Shown: piece after piece, positions 26,329-39,772 of the stretch
Layout: each line of letters starts with the position of its first letter
Position numbering within the stretch: position 1 is the stretch's first letter
NCBI GenBank assembly: GCA_018389105.1
Contig: JACATO010000589.1
Span: 1,786,001-1,850,000, forward strand
Direction: 5' to 3'
Source: Nautilus pompilius
Lineage: Eukaryota > Mollusca > Cephalopoda > Nautilida > Nautilidae
DNA length: 64,000 nt
Translations under genes and position numbers: made by a program
Notes under the pieces: model-generated
What the model saw: the letters and a program-made list of their open reading frames with translations, nothing else
The model's database searches: none
Told to the model about the DNA's origin: nothing

Positions 26329-27798
26329 CTGTCGTCATAAAATGGCGCACAAGGTGGTTCTTACATTACCTTCATCCGTATAGAAAAACTATCTGCAAGC
26401 AAAACAGTTTTGACGTCTTTTACGATTACGTACGCAGATAGGAACGTCAAAGGGAACATAGCACAGCATATGTGGCGCTCCCCAGAAGCAAACCATAAAA
26501 ATTCTGAGAACGCATTCCCCATAATCCCTTCTGTTAACACATAAGTTCTGATTTGGGTGTTGTAGACTTGGTGGATAACCCATTTCTTTCTAATTCGCTG
26601 CGTATTGAAGACTGTCGTATTTGCTGCCAGACGACTGAAAAGTTAGAAATTTATTCTCGAAAATTTTCCTGCAATATTTATTTATTTATTTTTTTTTTAA
26701 TTCCTAAAATCAATACCCGAACATGGCTCGCGAGAATGATATATTTCTATTTTTAGCAAAAATCCGATCGACATAAAATAGATGCCAGCAAGGCAGAGCT
26801 CTTCAGCCTCGTCTACCTAACAAATAGTTGTTTTCTTCTACAATATATTTTGATCACCTCAGCATTTACGAAAAATAAATCGTTTACCAGTTCACACCTA
26901 ATTCGACTGCAATTGCCTCTTTCTGCAATAAACGCGGGGCCCAAGAGAGACGGTGCTCAGCGCTTCCTTTCTGTAGAACTGTCTACTGGGTCTACTTTTT
27001 CTTGGCTTCTTCTTCCTGACTTCCAGGGATCAGACAGGGTGGTGTTTTTTTTTGGGGGGGGAGCGATGGCATTACCGACCAGGAGTTGTATCGAAATACG
27101 GTTCTGAGCTTTTGAGCAGCGGCCAACGCGGTCGACAGTTGAAAATTAGTCTCGCCTGTGGAGCCTCCACCGTACGTACCCGGGAAATGCCCTGATAGAG
27201 ATCTTCACGTTTATTATATGTGGGGGGAACCGAGGCGAGTTCTCACACCACCACCCTGACCGCACGACTCTTGCCAGCCAACTGCGCCCAGGTCCTGCAC
27301 AAAGTCGCTTTTTTATTTTATCTCGGCAAAACCTAAGCTCCACGGAAGACTCGCGAGACCAAACGTGGGCCCTAAGTAATCATCTGTACTGATTTCCGGT
27401 AAGGGATACAGAGCTTAAGGGGAGAGAATTAGACACTGGGCTTTAGAATTTAGATCTAACAGAATAATATTCATAAAAACCAAATTTTGTGTAAAACGTT
27501 TTTTTGTTGTTGTTGTTGGGAAAAGCTGCCATCTGTAGGGATTAATGATCAAGTTTCAGAAACCTGCACTGGTTAGTGAAAGTGACCACTGGAGATCGGG
27601 GCAGAATAATCTCCCTTCTGGTAACGTTTTATAACTACGGGAGTGTGTGATAACAGTTACAAAAACTATCCCTGCGGGAGGTACGCTATACCTGAAGAAA
27701 GCATGGTTAATATTTTTGATGTAATTGGAATTTCTAAAAAAAAGAAAACGAAATAGCAGTTCTCTTAGGTCAGTGGTGCAGAATTCACACTATAATAA

Positions 27799-27822
27799 CC
27801 CCTCCCTCCCTCCCTCCCTCCC
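27799..27822 (-). other. CCCT tract: G-quadruplex on the minus strand, i-motif on the plus strand
   Basis: Six consecutive C-runs of three or four bases separated by single T. The minus strand therefore has at least four G-triplets with one-base loops, a strong quadruplex pattern. Confidence 0.7.
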
Positions 27823-29673
27823 GCGGTTTTCTTCTCGCATTTAGACGTATTTAATTTATTTAGTTTTTCAACTTATTTAGAAAACAGAAAGCCTTCAAAC
27901 TACATTAAATGAACTTTTAAAAGTGAGCTGATCACTTCTGGAAAAAAAAAGAACTTATTGCATTTGAGGGCATTAGCGGGCCACTAAGTCGATGATCGTT
28001 CCTAATTACTGCGAAAGTCAGGCTGAACACAGCAGAAAGGATGCTATCTTGCATCCATCTGTTTCCATTGCAGTTCCTATGCCAACGAAATAGTGAATTA
28101 TTTTACCCTCGTGATGGCTTCGACACAAATCGCAGTTAATTTTAATGATTTAGAAAGCAGTAACTTGACTAAATTTGCTATGATACGTAGAAAAAAATAT
28201 TAGGATAAATGGTATCATTAGAAAAATAGTTTGTTTGTTTTTTTAAAAAAAAAAAAGAAAACGTTCTACCAGAGAGAGAGGCTTCGTCGGATGGAGGTGA
28301 AACACCAGGAGTAGACGACCTGGCCTCTACCTGCACAATCTTGATTTTGCTTATTTCGGTTACTCGAGATTACTCCGCTCCGTTTTCCAGCAATAATCCC
28401 GTTGACTCTGTACTTCATCAGAGGTGAGGTACTGCTGTAGTGAAGGCCATCAGCAACCAAATGACAGTCGTTTTTGCTGAACTCCGCAGGGTGACATCGC
28501 CGCATCCCAATTTAGGCAATTAACGGGGATCTATCATCATTGGTAAAAATTGCAGTCTGCCAGCTCGACAAATCTCTTGTTCCGCTCTTTATGCGTCCGC
28601 GCCCTAAAAGCTCTCCTATAAGGATTTCTCAGTGGTTCTAAGAGTTCCTTTTCCGCATGTAAGTCTTTTAAATGTAAAAGCCCAGGTCTTGATCCATGTT
28701 TCAGTGCTTGGGATAATTCGATAAAAAAGATACTGCAATCCCAAGCAATTTTAGATAAATAATACCATGTTTACTACATCTTGAAACGATTTCTCTAGAT
28801 ATTTACCAGTGACCCAATTTAAAATGCATTGTATGCGTGCAGTTGTAAACTTGTTAGGTACACTGTACAATTTTCTTCCACCCAGCCCCATTAAAAATGT
28901 AATCATTCTCATACACTTTAATTATATTCATCTCCGGTCATAACGCTATCTACTGCCAATTGGGGATTAAATACTATTTATGTCCAATAATAAAATCATC
29001 CCCGTTTCCAAGGATCCAATATTTTAGAAGTATCCAGTACAGACAACATCGTTTCACCAATGGCACGACTTCTCGGCGATATGTCTCACGCAAATATTTC
29101 ATCTGGTGAAGCGTCATCAAAATTAGTGAAGCAAAAACTATAGGACATATTTGTAAATCCGTAAAAATCCAAAAACTGAGCCTGGTCTTGTTTTTCAATT
29201 TTTCTATAAAATTGCAACATAAGGTAAATCTGCACTAAAAAGACGTCGGCAGAAACCAGCATAAACTTCGTACCATCTACACTGCTTCACAAAAGAAAAT
29301 GACATTAACGTTAATAACACTGGACAACAAAATGGAACTGTTTGTCTGCCGGTGAGCAAAATGTGGGTGATCTTAGCTAAATTTTGGGTGCTGATTTCGA
29401 ATTTGAAGTCAGAATTTGGCTAAGACGTCAGGTTTTTGAGATATGCTTAAGGACAAATTTCACCACTAACGCTATATTATGACTTATGTTATATGAACTA
29501 TATAAAGCTTGAACAACAATATTTGGTATTCAAATGTTTAATGTGAAACGTATTTGCCATGATCAGACAACAGATGCGTGAGAAAGAATGATGAAAGCAG
29601 TATGAAACGCATTTAACTTACACAGTAGGTACATTCCAAATGTTCAAAAATGTTTCAGACACTTGTTCTTGCG

Positions 29674-29841
29674 CTAATGTGAGGTATCAGTCTCCCTTTG
29701 GAGGAACCAACAGTAATCACCCATCATGTTGGGATTCAATTTGCCCTGATAACTACTTTGCATCACCTTTATGTCTTGGTGGAGCCTTTCACCATGCTCA
29801 TCACTGACAACCCCTAGATTGGTTGGAAGAAAATCAAGATT
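29674..29841 (-). pseudogene. Fragment of a repeat-borne hypothetical protein (SDEHGER family)
   Basis: Fifty-five codons in one open frame end at TAG. The frame contains NLGVVSDEHGERLHQDI and then YQGKLNPNMMGDYCW. I recognise this wording from a hypothetical-protein family dispersed in many invertebrate genomes ('DFFPENLG.VSDEHGERFHQDI...YQG.W...M.ADYCW'), which behaves like part of a mobile element. I am not certain of its formal name or activity. The frame closes just upstream (TGA), so this is a truncated copy. Neighbouring sequence at 29220-29673 may belong to the same element. Confidence 0.6.
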
Positions 29842-30397
29842 TCTGCTTCATTCAGCTGATGCTCCCTTTTCTCCTGATATTCCCCATCAGTCTGCGGAGG
29901 CACGCTTTACCAGGATCGCTTCTGATGCGCGCTGACCTTGTACGTTGTCCCGCTCGCACCTTTAACGAGGTGGCACTTGTAGGTTTGATGTCGGATTGTT
30001 GGTCTGCTTTTTTACTACTTATAATATTTTGCTAACTTCCAATCGTTTATACGCAATAAAAAATACTACACTAACTAATTCCACTTTACCACGACTGGTT
30101 GTTCTTTGAATGTCTGATCTCTCCAATTTATTTCTAAACTCTTTATCCCCTGTAAAGACCAAAACAGATTTAACTGCTAATTGTATTTTAACTTTGTTTT
30201 CACATGAAAGTATATGCACAGTTTCGGAAGTGATAATAGAAATGCACAAAGGATATGTACAAATAATAATTAAGTTAAACTAAGAGACCTGTACGATAAA
30301 TACACAATGCATTATTACAAAAAATATAAGAAACAAACTGAATACTGTACTGACTATTGAATATTGATTTAATACCCCGTAGTCGTTCACCATTCAT

Positions 30398-30676
30398 CTA
30401 AATATTTTGATTACCGGTTACCGTTTGACTTTGGGAGTAGCCATATAACTCCCACAGAGCCACAGTGTTGTTCATATCCGACGTTTCGCCGGCCAAGGCA
30501 TTTCTGTGAGTGAACCGCTTTAGGTTCAGGTTGGCTGTACGCTTGAGATCATTGTCACGCTGAAAGATGAATCCTCGTCCAATAAAATATCTTTTTGATA
30601 GAATAGCGTGAAGAATGAGAACCCGCCTGTACTTGTCGGCAATCAGTATACTTTCAGTTTTATGCAAATCTCCCAT
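30398..30676 (-). pseudogene. Tc1-like transposase remnant (C-terminal part of the DDE domain)
   Basis: A 92-codon frame matches the core of Tc1/mariner transposases. It contains DKYRRVLILHAI, then FIGRGFIFQRDNDLKRTANL. This is the block around the second catalytic aspartate (family form 'GFIFQ.DNDPKHTA'; here PK has become LK and H has become R). The preceding GDLHKTESI fits the family's 'GDL...GIM' segment. After about residue 60 the similarity fades, and the terminal DLNPIE-type block with the third acidic residue is not visible. There is no N-terminal DNA-binding domain nearby, so it is a truncated, non-functional copy. It is in antisense orientation relative to the receptor gene. Confidence 0.75.
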
Positions 30677-30699
30677 ACTGGTACCTTACTGTCGGATCT

Positions 30700-33600
30700 T
30701 TAATTTACTATGATTAATATTGTAATGAAGAAAAGACACCTCCAATAGCGGCGTCGTCGTTGTTTTTTCAGTACCATTTCCTCTGCATCAGCAGTTCATT
30801 TTACATAATACAAAGAAAACGAACGTGATCCCACCTTTACCGCCACAATGATCAGTCCATTGTCCTTGTCGCCGTTGTTGGGAGGAATGTTGCGCACATT
30901 TAGAAGCCTCGCGCTTCTTCGGTCACGCGCGAGATAATCCGCGATATCAAATTAATCTTCAGCTCTAATTTAAACCTGGTCAGAAATATCGCCGCTGCCA
31001 GCCGGCGATAAGGTCGCGAGAGCGGAAATTACCATAACGCAAGTAAAACCTACCTGTGGACAAACCAGTGACACGTTTACCTCGACTCGATGTTCGGCTG
31101 GGAAACTGGTTGGTCTTCAGCTGCCTGTCTACGCTGCACAATTACTGTTTACTTATTCCTTTTCTCACACATATAAGCATTCAGCGACTAAGCCAAAGCC
31201 GGTTCTGTTGGGATTCTTAAAGCATGATTGTCTGCTCGATCTCATATCCAGTTTATTTTATTTTTTTTGTAATTACCTGCTCATTTCGTAAACGTCCCTA
31301 TAATTTTATTTTAAATTTTTGTCGGGACGTAAACGACACCAAACCCCCCCAAATTAAAATCTTCCCTTATAAATTAATATTATATTAACTACTGTTACAT
31401 CACCGCCCAATCGTATACGACCGACAGGGAACCTGTCTTACATCTCTTTAATTACTACTTAATATGCTGTCCCCGCCATCTGATCTTCTCAGCGGCCGTT
31501 TGAAACTTCTCCCTTACTGAATGCTTAAGTGAACCGCTACGTTTCTAGCCGACGGGTTCTAAACACACTCCGATCGCTGTTTTACTACTTTCTTCTTAAT
31601 GAGAAAAGTTAATATATTTACTTTCTGAGCGATTCGGCCATTTATATTTGCCCCTGCTGAAGGATTTAGGCTTCTTCGCTTTCCACCCTAAATACGAAGC
31701 ACTTCCTCCACACCGTTAGAAATCTGCTCGGGCAGAATAAGCCTGATGTTCTCGTAACCGTTTGCTTAGGAAAAAAAGAGAAGAAGCGTGGGGGCCTTTG
31801 TTGCCATATCCTCTTACAAACTATAAAGTAGATTCGTCTTTAAAATAAACCGAGCTTCGTCCCCGTGGATTACGCCTCAAACGAGATTCCGGCCGCAAGT
31901 AACAGACGCGGAAAGTTCTTCAGTATTACCGCCTGGTCGGATTTTCTCTAGCGTTAGCCAATCTCGCTCCATACAGATGTATCAGTCACTTTTCGTGGCT
32001 GGAAATCTCCCGAGATACGACTTATTCCTTCAAATGGCTACCCCCAACCCCTCACGTTCATTCTGGAGACAACGCCACTCGTTATCTCGCGGCCGATTAT
32101 CCAAAGGGCTGCCGCCAACTCGGAGAAACCGGACTGGGCGATGTATTTAGTCAAGATGAACGGATTTCCTAGATTTTAACAACCCGATACTGGAACTTCA
32201 ATGGCGCTCGCTTTCAGACGGATCTTTTCCTCGTTTTTCGTGACAACCTAGAAACCTAAGCATTCATTAGCCTTAGTACTTTGTTACTTTGCGTTTGCGG
32301 TGGTTATTTTAACAAAAAAATTGTCATCATCAGAATCTGGCATTTACTGGCCCGGCCACAAACATTAGCTATGCGCGTATACAATTCCTTACTTAGCTAT
32401 CTGTTCGTTAATCACGTGCAATTCGCGATGTATCCAAACTGTTAACAAAGTTAACCATTGTAGAAGACAATTTGCAAGGATAAAGTTAATTAACGTGCGT
32501 ATTAATACATCTTGGAGAGTTTAGCGTGCTTACCTTTCCTGTCCATTATGGATACACTCTCACATGTTATTCTTAAAGGCTTATTTTTATTGGAAAATCC
32601 AATGTTTCAACATCTGACAATGAAAAAGGTTCATCGCTCGCTTGTTTGAGTTTTTTTTCTGCAAACTTCTTCACCCAGATATTCGGTGATACTTTTATTC
32701 TTACAGCCACATCATCGTGCTTTAATTCGGTCACCTAAGAATCCCAAACCAGATTACATCACAAATACAACTTAGCATCAAATAACTATCTAAAGTCCTA
32801 CTTTTCTCCCAAGCACTAGCCCCATGGGATTCTATTCGAGTGCCCATCTATATTTTTGCGACTGCAGACATCATCTAGTACAGCCGTTTATTTACCATTT
32901 TGATTTGATTACCTTAGAAAAAAATCAACTTGCTCTGATCTTTCCAAAAAATTTATCCAAGCCTTTGGATCAAAGAAAAGACAGGCAGTCACAGATTCCT
33001 CCCTCCAACAAATCTTAATCGCTTTGTCCTCTTTATTTACCTGTAGATGAGTTCTCTACAAAAAAAAACAAGCGTCTAAGCAAGAGCTTTCTGCCTCTGC
33101 AATTGCGCCACAGCTCCAAGTTGTCTTAACCGTTTTTGGTATCAGACCTGGAGATGCTCTCATCCGTAGTTTTTGCTTATTTTTCGTCTTTTTAAATCCA
33201 TTGCTGATCTACCAGTTGACTTCATTTTATAAATGACTGTACTTACTCAACCTACCTCCCCATTAATAATCATCCTTGCTTTATGAAGCGCGATAATAGA
33301 TAATAGCCTTCTTTCAAATGAAGTTTTGCTTTTTTGGTTCCTTTTATATCAGTCAAATAAAATCGCAGTAGCTGCCAGTAATGAGAACCACAAGCTGACG
33401 CTTATCCAGGATCAACGTTATCTGATGAACATGGAAACGTTCTTGATATCAGCTAAATTTAGCATTCATAGAAATACTTTACTCGGTCTATAAGTACTCA
33501 AAAAAATTGAAGTGATGACAAAATCACAATTAATAGTTTACTTTTTAATCCATAGATAATCAGATTTTACTGTGCGATTTCTTTTAAATAATAAATTTTC

Positions 33601-35830
33601 AGTAAAAACATTGCAAGAAAATAATACGTTGTCAATGATGGGATCGGTCTTAAAAGCGTGTATTTGTTACAATTTAAGTTGGTTGGATGCTTGTAAAGCT
33701 GCATAGTTAGAAATACGACAACGAAAGCAGCCCTTGCTTTTCACCGAACCCTGAACGTGTATATGCGCAAGAAATAAACCTCATTGAGCAATAGGAAACA
33801 AATACAGTTCAGAGAAATACGTTTAAAGATATTCTTTACCAGGAAGTCAGCATATTTACTTTTTAACCTCTTGCGCTTTTGGAAATTCGGGATTGAAAAT
33901 AAGACTCGAGTTGGTGCTTACTTGTGATGCACACCTTTTGTACCTGTCACAAAGGAGACACTAGTTTTGCTTTGGACACTGTTCTTCTTCACTAGGTTCT
34001 AAACGGTAGGGTTCGTCGCCTCCACTGTAACTCCGTGAATTTTCTCAAATGCTATAGCGGTTTCAGATTAGGAGGTCACGGATGGACAGACTAGGACTGT
34101 CACTGCAAGCTGTTACAAATCTTCTGAACCTGCTCCCCTGCGATGGAATCTTGCGTTATCATCTATGTACACCGGGCTGGCAACCGAGACGTGGTCACCA
34201 AAGCGAAACGCCGATACTCTGACGTCAGTGCCTTGCGGATAGCCACGTTAATCTACTCTTCCGTGTACCGTTATAAACTTCTACTAGCAGTCATAGAAGA
34301 CGGATCTTTACAGTATTACAGAGCTCCCACTAAAGGCAACTAGCTGCTTGTCGCGTGCTTCCTCCAATTGTAGAATCCACCTCCAGGGCCTTGGGTTTTA
34401 CTGTTGCAATCTTCTGCCGACATCGCGCCAAGCATTATTTTTTGTGTTTTGGAGTCAGCAAAACTGTCTGACAGATTAAGGTGTATGATGTACACCATAA
34501 CGTGCGTCTTTATCGTAAATGTGCTGAGAATGAGACACCCAGTTGTAGATTTACACAACGATTTTGGCAAAAAGATCTGATAGCACATGGAATGTACCTG
34601 GTCGTAACCTTTCGTTTCACAGACCAGAATTTTTTCTTAATCTTCCAGACAGCTTGTCCTCGGTACTACTGGAGTGTCTGAGCTTTGCATAGAGCAACCG
34701 GTAAGTGCAGGGCGTAACTACATCATAGAGTTTTTTTTTCATTCAACTACTCTGGAGGCTTTTAATGTATTGGACATTGCTATTAAACCGGTCCTGATCC
34801 ATCTGCTTTATGTGATCCAAGGTTTTTACAGAGACTGTAAAGATCCCATCCATGAAACTTGTAGTGGACTCGAAAAGGTTTCGCGATGCTATCTCGGTTC
34901 GCCGGCCTTCACAAGAAACTTAAGTTTGTTAATGTCAAGCTTCTTGTTTCTATTTCTCGATCATAGTTCGTTACCTCAATGTAACCTTAGCTCTAGGGGG
35001 TCAATAATCAGTTCTACACTCAGCCTCAGCCCATTCAGTTCTCTAGCGATTGGAATGTCGTGCATGTCAACGCATCGAGTGATGATGTAATCCAAAATGT
35101 GTCTTAGTTTGAATTTTAAGGGCATCCACGTAGTTTTATACTTTTCTGGCTGCTCGAAGAGGGCGTTTGTAACGAGAAGTTACTGTTCAATACAATTTCG
35201 CAAGAGTGTGCAACTGGAGATAAAGATAGATGGCCATATTCTGTTCTCTTTGCATACATGAACATTGAAGTCCTTGAGCAGATTATTCTTTTATGGTACA
35301 GATTTAATGATAGCAGTCAGATCATTAGAGGATTTCTTAGTTTCAGAGGTACTCATTGACTGGGGATAATGCGCTTATGATCGTCAGGTAACATTTCTTG
35401 GTCAAAGATAGATGCAATGCTATGAGTCCATCGCTAACACTCAATGGAACTGTTTCTAGTTTTTGGCACCAGAGCTGCAAATCCTGAATTACGAGATTCT
35501 GGTCTGGGACTATTCACCGCGGACCAGTTCACCGCGAGGGTGACTATGCATTACACGTATCGTCTGCCAGTTCCTAGCGACGGTTCTGGAATCACCATAA
35601 AAATAGTGGAAATATTTTCGGATTTAAATACATAAAATGAATTTCAAGGTAACAGAATTTATTTTAATTTTAAATTAATTTTACACAAATTTAAGTCAAT
35701 GCAATAATTTAACATAGTAAATTTATGTCACAAATCCTTCTCCATAGTGTAATTGTTTGCTAATCCTCAAAGATCTGTTATAATGTCCTTGCTGTGATAA
35801 TCTGTAGTAATTTTGAATATCCACTTATCT
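30700..35830. other. Intronic stretch without genes
   Basis: AT-rich with CpG-containing patches. Open frames at about 34143-35090 lack convincing ATG starts or domains. At 35500-35545 a short direct repeat of TTCACCGCG occurs twice within about 20 bases and could belong to the end of the neighbouring MULE copy. Otherwise nothing recognisable. Confidence 0.4.
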
Positions 35831-35837
35831 GTTCATG

Positions 35838-36848
35838 AGATTTTTATCAATTTTGTGGTGGGCTGTGACCTACCACTAATTGCTCGCAATATATATCGCA
35901 CCCACGATGCACTATACGGAGGTCATCTCTGACTTTCCATATTGTTGGGTGGATCGTTCCAAATTCGGTCTGTATCCCTCGATGCGCAGCTTCTGCATGA
36001 TCGTTGGTCCCGTCTTCTTTGTTGAGGACCCTGTTGTACAATGACCACATTTCTGGGGGGAAGCATTGCCGGACGTCTTCCAAATCCTCGACGAGTTGGG
36101 CGGCGTACATACTAATCTTCAAATCGAGCGAGCAATGGCTGCCGTTCGTCTGGAAGTTCGTTCTCCGCCGATCTCTCTGTGACACGTACAAATGCAAGCT
36201 GTGATCATTTATACCCTTAACCAAAACCAGCATCGACGTTACACCTGGGGTACAGCTGCCATTCACATGAATGGTTTTTCATATTTTTATTAAAATGAAA
36301 AAGCATCTGTTGAGGCGCACATCAGGAAAGGTATCTTCATTAAGTGATTGCTGCATTTTCAAAATCACTGATTCTGGGGGAAACTTCAGGCTCAGTTGTT
36401 TAACAAGTTGGAAGAGTCCTTCATATGTATTCCTTTGCTTTTAGGTGGCAAAGCATCAAATACTGAAGGAACATCATCAAATCGTTTTGCAACTCTGATG
36501 TATGGCTGCGAAAATAATGGTGGCACCAGTCGAAATGTTCCGTCTGCAGACCAGATTTTCGATTCATTGATATAAGTAGACACCGATGGCTGCCAAAAAA
36601 TAATACCATACCTGAGTGGACTGTGGCCACTGTCAGCGGTCAATCCTGCAAGTTATAGGTCTTGTAGTTTTCCGATGTAACAAGAGTTCCGAGATTATCT
36701 GGGAGCGGAGGAACTGCATCGACTTCATTTCTTTGCCTCCTCACCGTTTTTTTTTTTTCATTGCTGCGAATTTGAGCAGAGTTGCCCGAGTGGTTCGCGA
36801 CAAGAGAAAACAGCAGTCAAACGGTTACTGTGCATCTCGGGGATGACA
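35838..36848 (-). pseudogene. MULE (Mutator-like) transposase remnant, FLYWCH-associated type
   Basis: Read on the minus strand, several blocks of a MULE transposase occur in the correct order but in different frames. First is a linker ending VTSENYKTYNL, with a stop at 36640-36642. Then comes IWSADGTFRLVPPLFSQ, the family's 'WF.DGTFK..P..F.Q' block with the first catalytic Asp. Next is DFENAAIT and, in another frame, DTFPDVRLNRCFFIL (family 'DFE.A...TFP.V...GCFFHL', with the second Asp). The C-terminal part reads FPPEMWSLYNRVL and HPTIWKVRDDL, which matches the family's 'W..YN.VL.G..RTNN..E..H' and 'HP.IW.FI' pattern. At least three frame changes or stops make it non-functional. It lies antisense in the receptor intron, directly beside a long CT tract. 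Confidence 0.75.
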
Positions 36849-37134
36849 CGAAAATAAGGTTGAGAGCTACAACCTCAATGGTGTCCTCGCTGTCCTGCGC
36901 GAGGATGTCCAAACGATACACATCTCATCCTCGCTCTATGCGATAAGACAGATGTGGCAGGAAACACCGAGGAAATATTGTTGAGAAGCTTTCGCTAATT
37001 AAATTTGTTAGCGCAAAAAAGAAAAACCTGAATTTCAACCAATCAAACTTTTCCGCCAATAATGGAAGTTGGCACCTAAAAGTCTTGGAGTCCCCCCATT
37101 GTAAAAGATACTCTGGATAATTTTATTGTTTCCT

Positions 37135-37135
<1 letters not shown>

Positions 37136-37195
<60 letters not shown>

Positions 37196-37257
37196 GCTCT
37201 TCTCTCTCTCCTCTCTCTCTCTCTCTCACTCTCTCTCCCTCTCTCTCTCTATCTCTC

Positions 37258-37293
<36 letters not shown>

Positions 37294-37612
37294 CCCTCTC
37301 TCTCTCTCATCTCTCTCTCTCTCTCGCTCTCTACTCTCATCCTCTCTCTCTCTTCTCTCTGCTCCTCCATCCTCAGCTCTCTCTCATCTCCGCTCTCTCT
37401 CTCCTCTCTCTCGCTCTCTCTCTATCTCTCTCCTCTCTCCTCTCGCTCTCGCTCCTCTCATCTCTCTCTCTCTCTCTCTCGCTAGCGGAGTCCTCTCTCT
37501 CCAGATCTCTCTCCTCTCTCTCCTCTCCTCTCTCCTCCTCGTCAATCTCTCCTCTCTCTCTCGCCATCTCTCTCTCTCTCCCTCTCTCCACCCTCTCTTG
37601 TCTCTCTGTCGC
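37136..37612 (+). repeat. Long (CT)n polypyrimidine tract, about 475 bp
   Basis: Almost pure CT dinucleotide with scattered interruptions that increase towards the right end. The long Ser/Leu and Arg/Glu open frames through it are repeat artefacts. Such a homopurine-homopyrimidine tract can form triplex (H-) DNA. Confidence 0.95.
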
Positions 37613-39772
37613 TTTGGTAAGAAAGTAGTGCATCTGTAGAAGGGATATCGCGTCTATTGTTTAACTGTCTCAGAGAACTTGGAACTAGACGGGAAAACTT
37701 GCCGCACCGCTGTAACATGCTGCCTTGGAATACAATGCTCGGTTATTGGTGATAAAAGAAAGTTACTTTGGCCATTCTCACCATCCCACATCATCGTTTC
37801 CTTCTTGGTAACCCATAGATTTTGAGCGCGAAAGTCGCTCCAGCAAAGAAGAGGTTGTTAGCACCGGGTTAGACAGCTCTTTTTAGACAAGTTTCTAATG
37901 GTCGTTTGCTCAACGATGTTCATCGTTTTCAATGATCTTTGTTTTACTGGGCAATTAACGACTCATTATATTAGTACATCGTGTAGCCGAGTAAGGGTTT
38001 TCTTCAAAACATAATTATAGATTTTTGAAAAATTTTAACATTAAAAAATATCAATAATAATTATAATTGGATTTGGTCGCGCAGGAAAGTCATCGTGGAG
38101 TATTCTCGAGCACTGCCGAGGAAAATTAACTTTTCAATAGCAGCTATCGGGTTACTCTTCAGCTACAAATGTACAACAGCATTTAAATTTGCTTTGTAAG
38201 AAAAAATACAGAAGGAAAATGATTCTTAGGATTTAAAATTCTTAAGCTTCCTTTTTTTATCTGTTATATTTGTGCTCGACCGGTATTAACAGAAGTTGCA
38301 CGAACCAATACTTGGCCAGGAAATATTAAAGTGGAGTGTCATCGTTATTCCAAACCATCCTACGGCGAGACGCTGCCGTTTTGGTCAAAAGCAGGAAAGT
38401 TTTGGGAATGACAGTATTCCGCCATGAGAATCTCGTGTCGTTTAGGGGGCGGCCCCCACCAGGAGTCCGCTCACTTTGTGTTCCACCGATTAATGACGGG
38501 ATCGCACTGCGTAATGCTACCAACGAAACATCTACGAAATAAACAGTTTGCAATTACTGGGTCGATTCCAAATGCTTTAAGGACAGTTACGGACAATATT
38601 TCTCAATGTGATAGTAATTGTTTTTACTTCTCTTCAGAAATGAAATTAACTTCAGACTAACACAAGCTTTGTGCGTGAGAATAGTTTACTAATATCGCCA
38701 TCATTTTAGTATATATATATATATATATAAAGCTTCATTATTAACTTTTATCAATCTCGGAATAATGATGTTTCGCACTATTTCAGGCGATCTTGTAATT
38801 ATTGACCGTGACAATTAAATTGCGCTGCACCATTATTGTCTTTAAAAGATTTTTAACCCTTTACCGTTCACGTTTTCACGTTTGACGTAGACGCGTAATC
38901 GCATACGCTTTTAAACGTCAACAACTTCCTTTCTCAGATGTGATTCCGAAATGTCGCAGATTCTTAACGACACCTCAAGGCGACGAACATCTTCGCCTTG
39001 ATTGTTCTCGTAAACGTTTACATTGCATCCTCGTCACATGAGCGATTCCAATCAGCGTTTTTGAAATCTTGCGGCCTGCGCCGAGGGGGCCGTTCTGGTG
39101 GACACCTTTCTTCAAGTGTTCCCGGGTGCTGTCTTCACTTTCACACCGCAAGGCCTCGAAACGCCGGCCTACCGAAACACAGCTGAGCGATTTTTTTTTA
39201 AATACCGTTTAAATAGACTTACTTTTTTGCCTAAAGCCCTGCGCTTTAGAAAGAAAAGCAAGAAGGTAACTGATCATTAATATCTATGAAGTGAATCATG
39301 CGCAAATTTGACAGGGAATCAAGGGAATTCACTTGTTAAAGTTTTAAAAACAAATTTCTCGTATATTGTTAATGGTTTGCGCTGAAGGTGAAAGCCCAGT
39401 GACGCTGTTTTCTTGGTTTTACCAAAACACAAATAGTCGCAGAAATTCTCATGCGTTTTTTTTTTTTTTTTTTAAATATATCTGATGAGGGTAGGGGACG
39501 AAAGATGAGATATTTGCAGTGTTATAATACGTAAAGCTGAAGAGTGCCAACGCGATTTTGATAAGTTATAAGGCGACCTAATAAGTGGATTTCCTGCATT
39601 TTCACTTTGATTAGGAGATCAATACGGGAAACATTTTTATATAAAGTAAAAGTAAAAATGTTTTTATTGACGGGGGAAAGTAAAATATATGTAATTTATG
39701 CATGTCCAAGAAATTTAAGTTGATATTTTAAAATTGCCAAATACTTTACGTGCTATAATGTGGCTATGATAT
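37613..39772. other. Intronic stretch between CT tract and retrotransposon
   Basis: AT-rich, with a TA repeat at about 38710-38729. Open frames (for example near 38424 and 39098) have no recognisable content. Confidence 0.5.

Larger units (their letters stand above)
22851..29660. other. Intronic stretch without genes
   Basis: Contains GA (24667-24757) and GT (25214-25300) microsatellites, a SINE-like patch (25735-25830), a 10-bp-stem hairpin (26292-26328) and a CCCT tract (27799-27822). The Arg/Glu-rich and Cys/Val-rich open frames here are artefacts of the dinucleotide repeats. Confidence 0.5.

Noticed and set aside
34143..35090. Possible coding region with several open frames on both strands
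   Set aside because: Starts are mostly non-ATG and no family motif, membrane pattern or splice structure could be supported.
37126..37633. Long Ser/Leu and Arg/Glu open frames
   Set aside because: They are translations of a CT dinucleotide tract, not protein genes.
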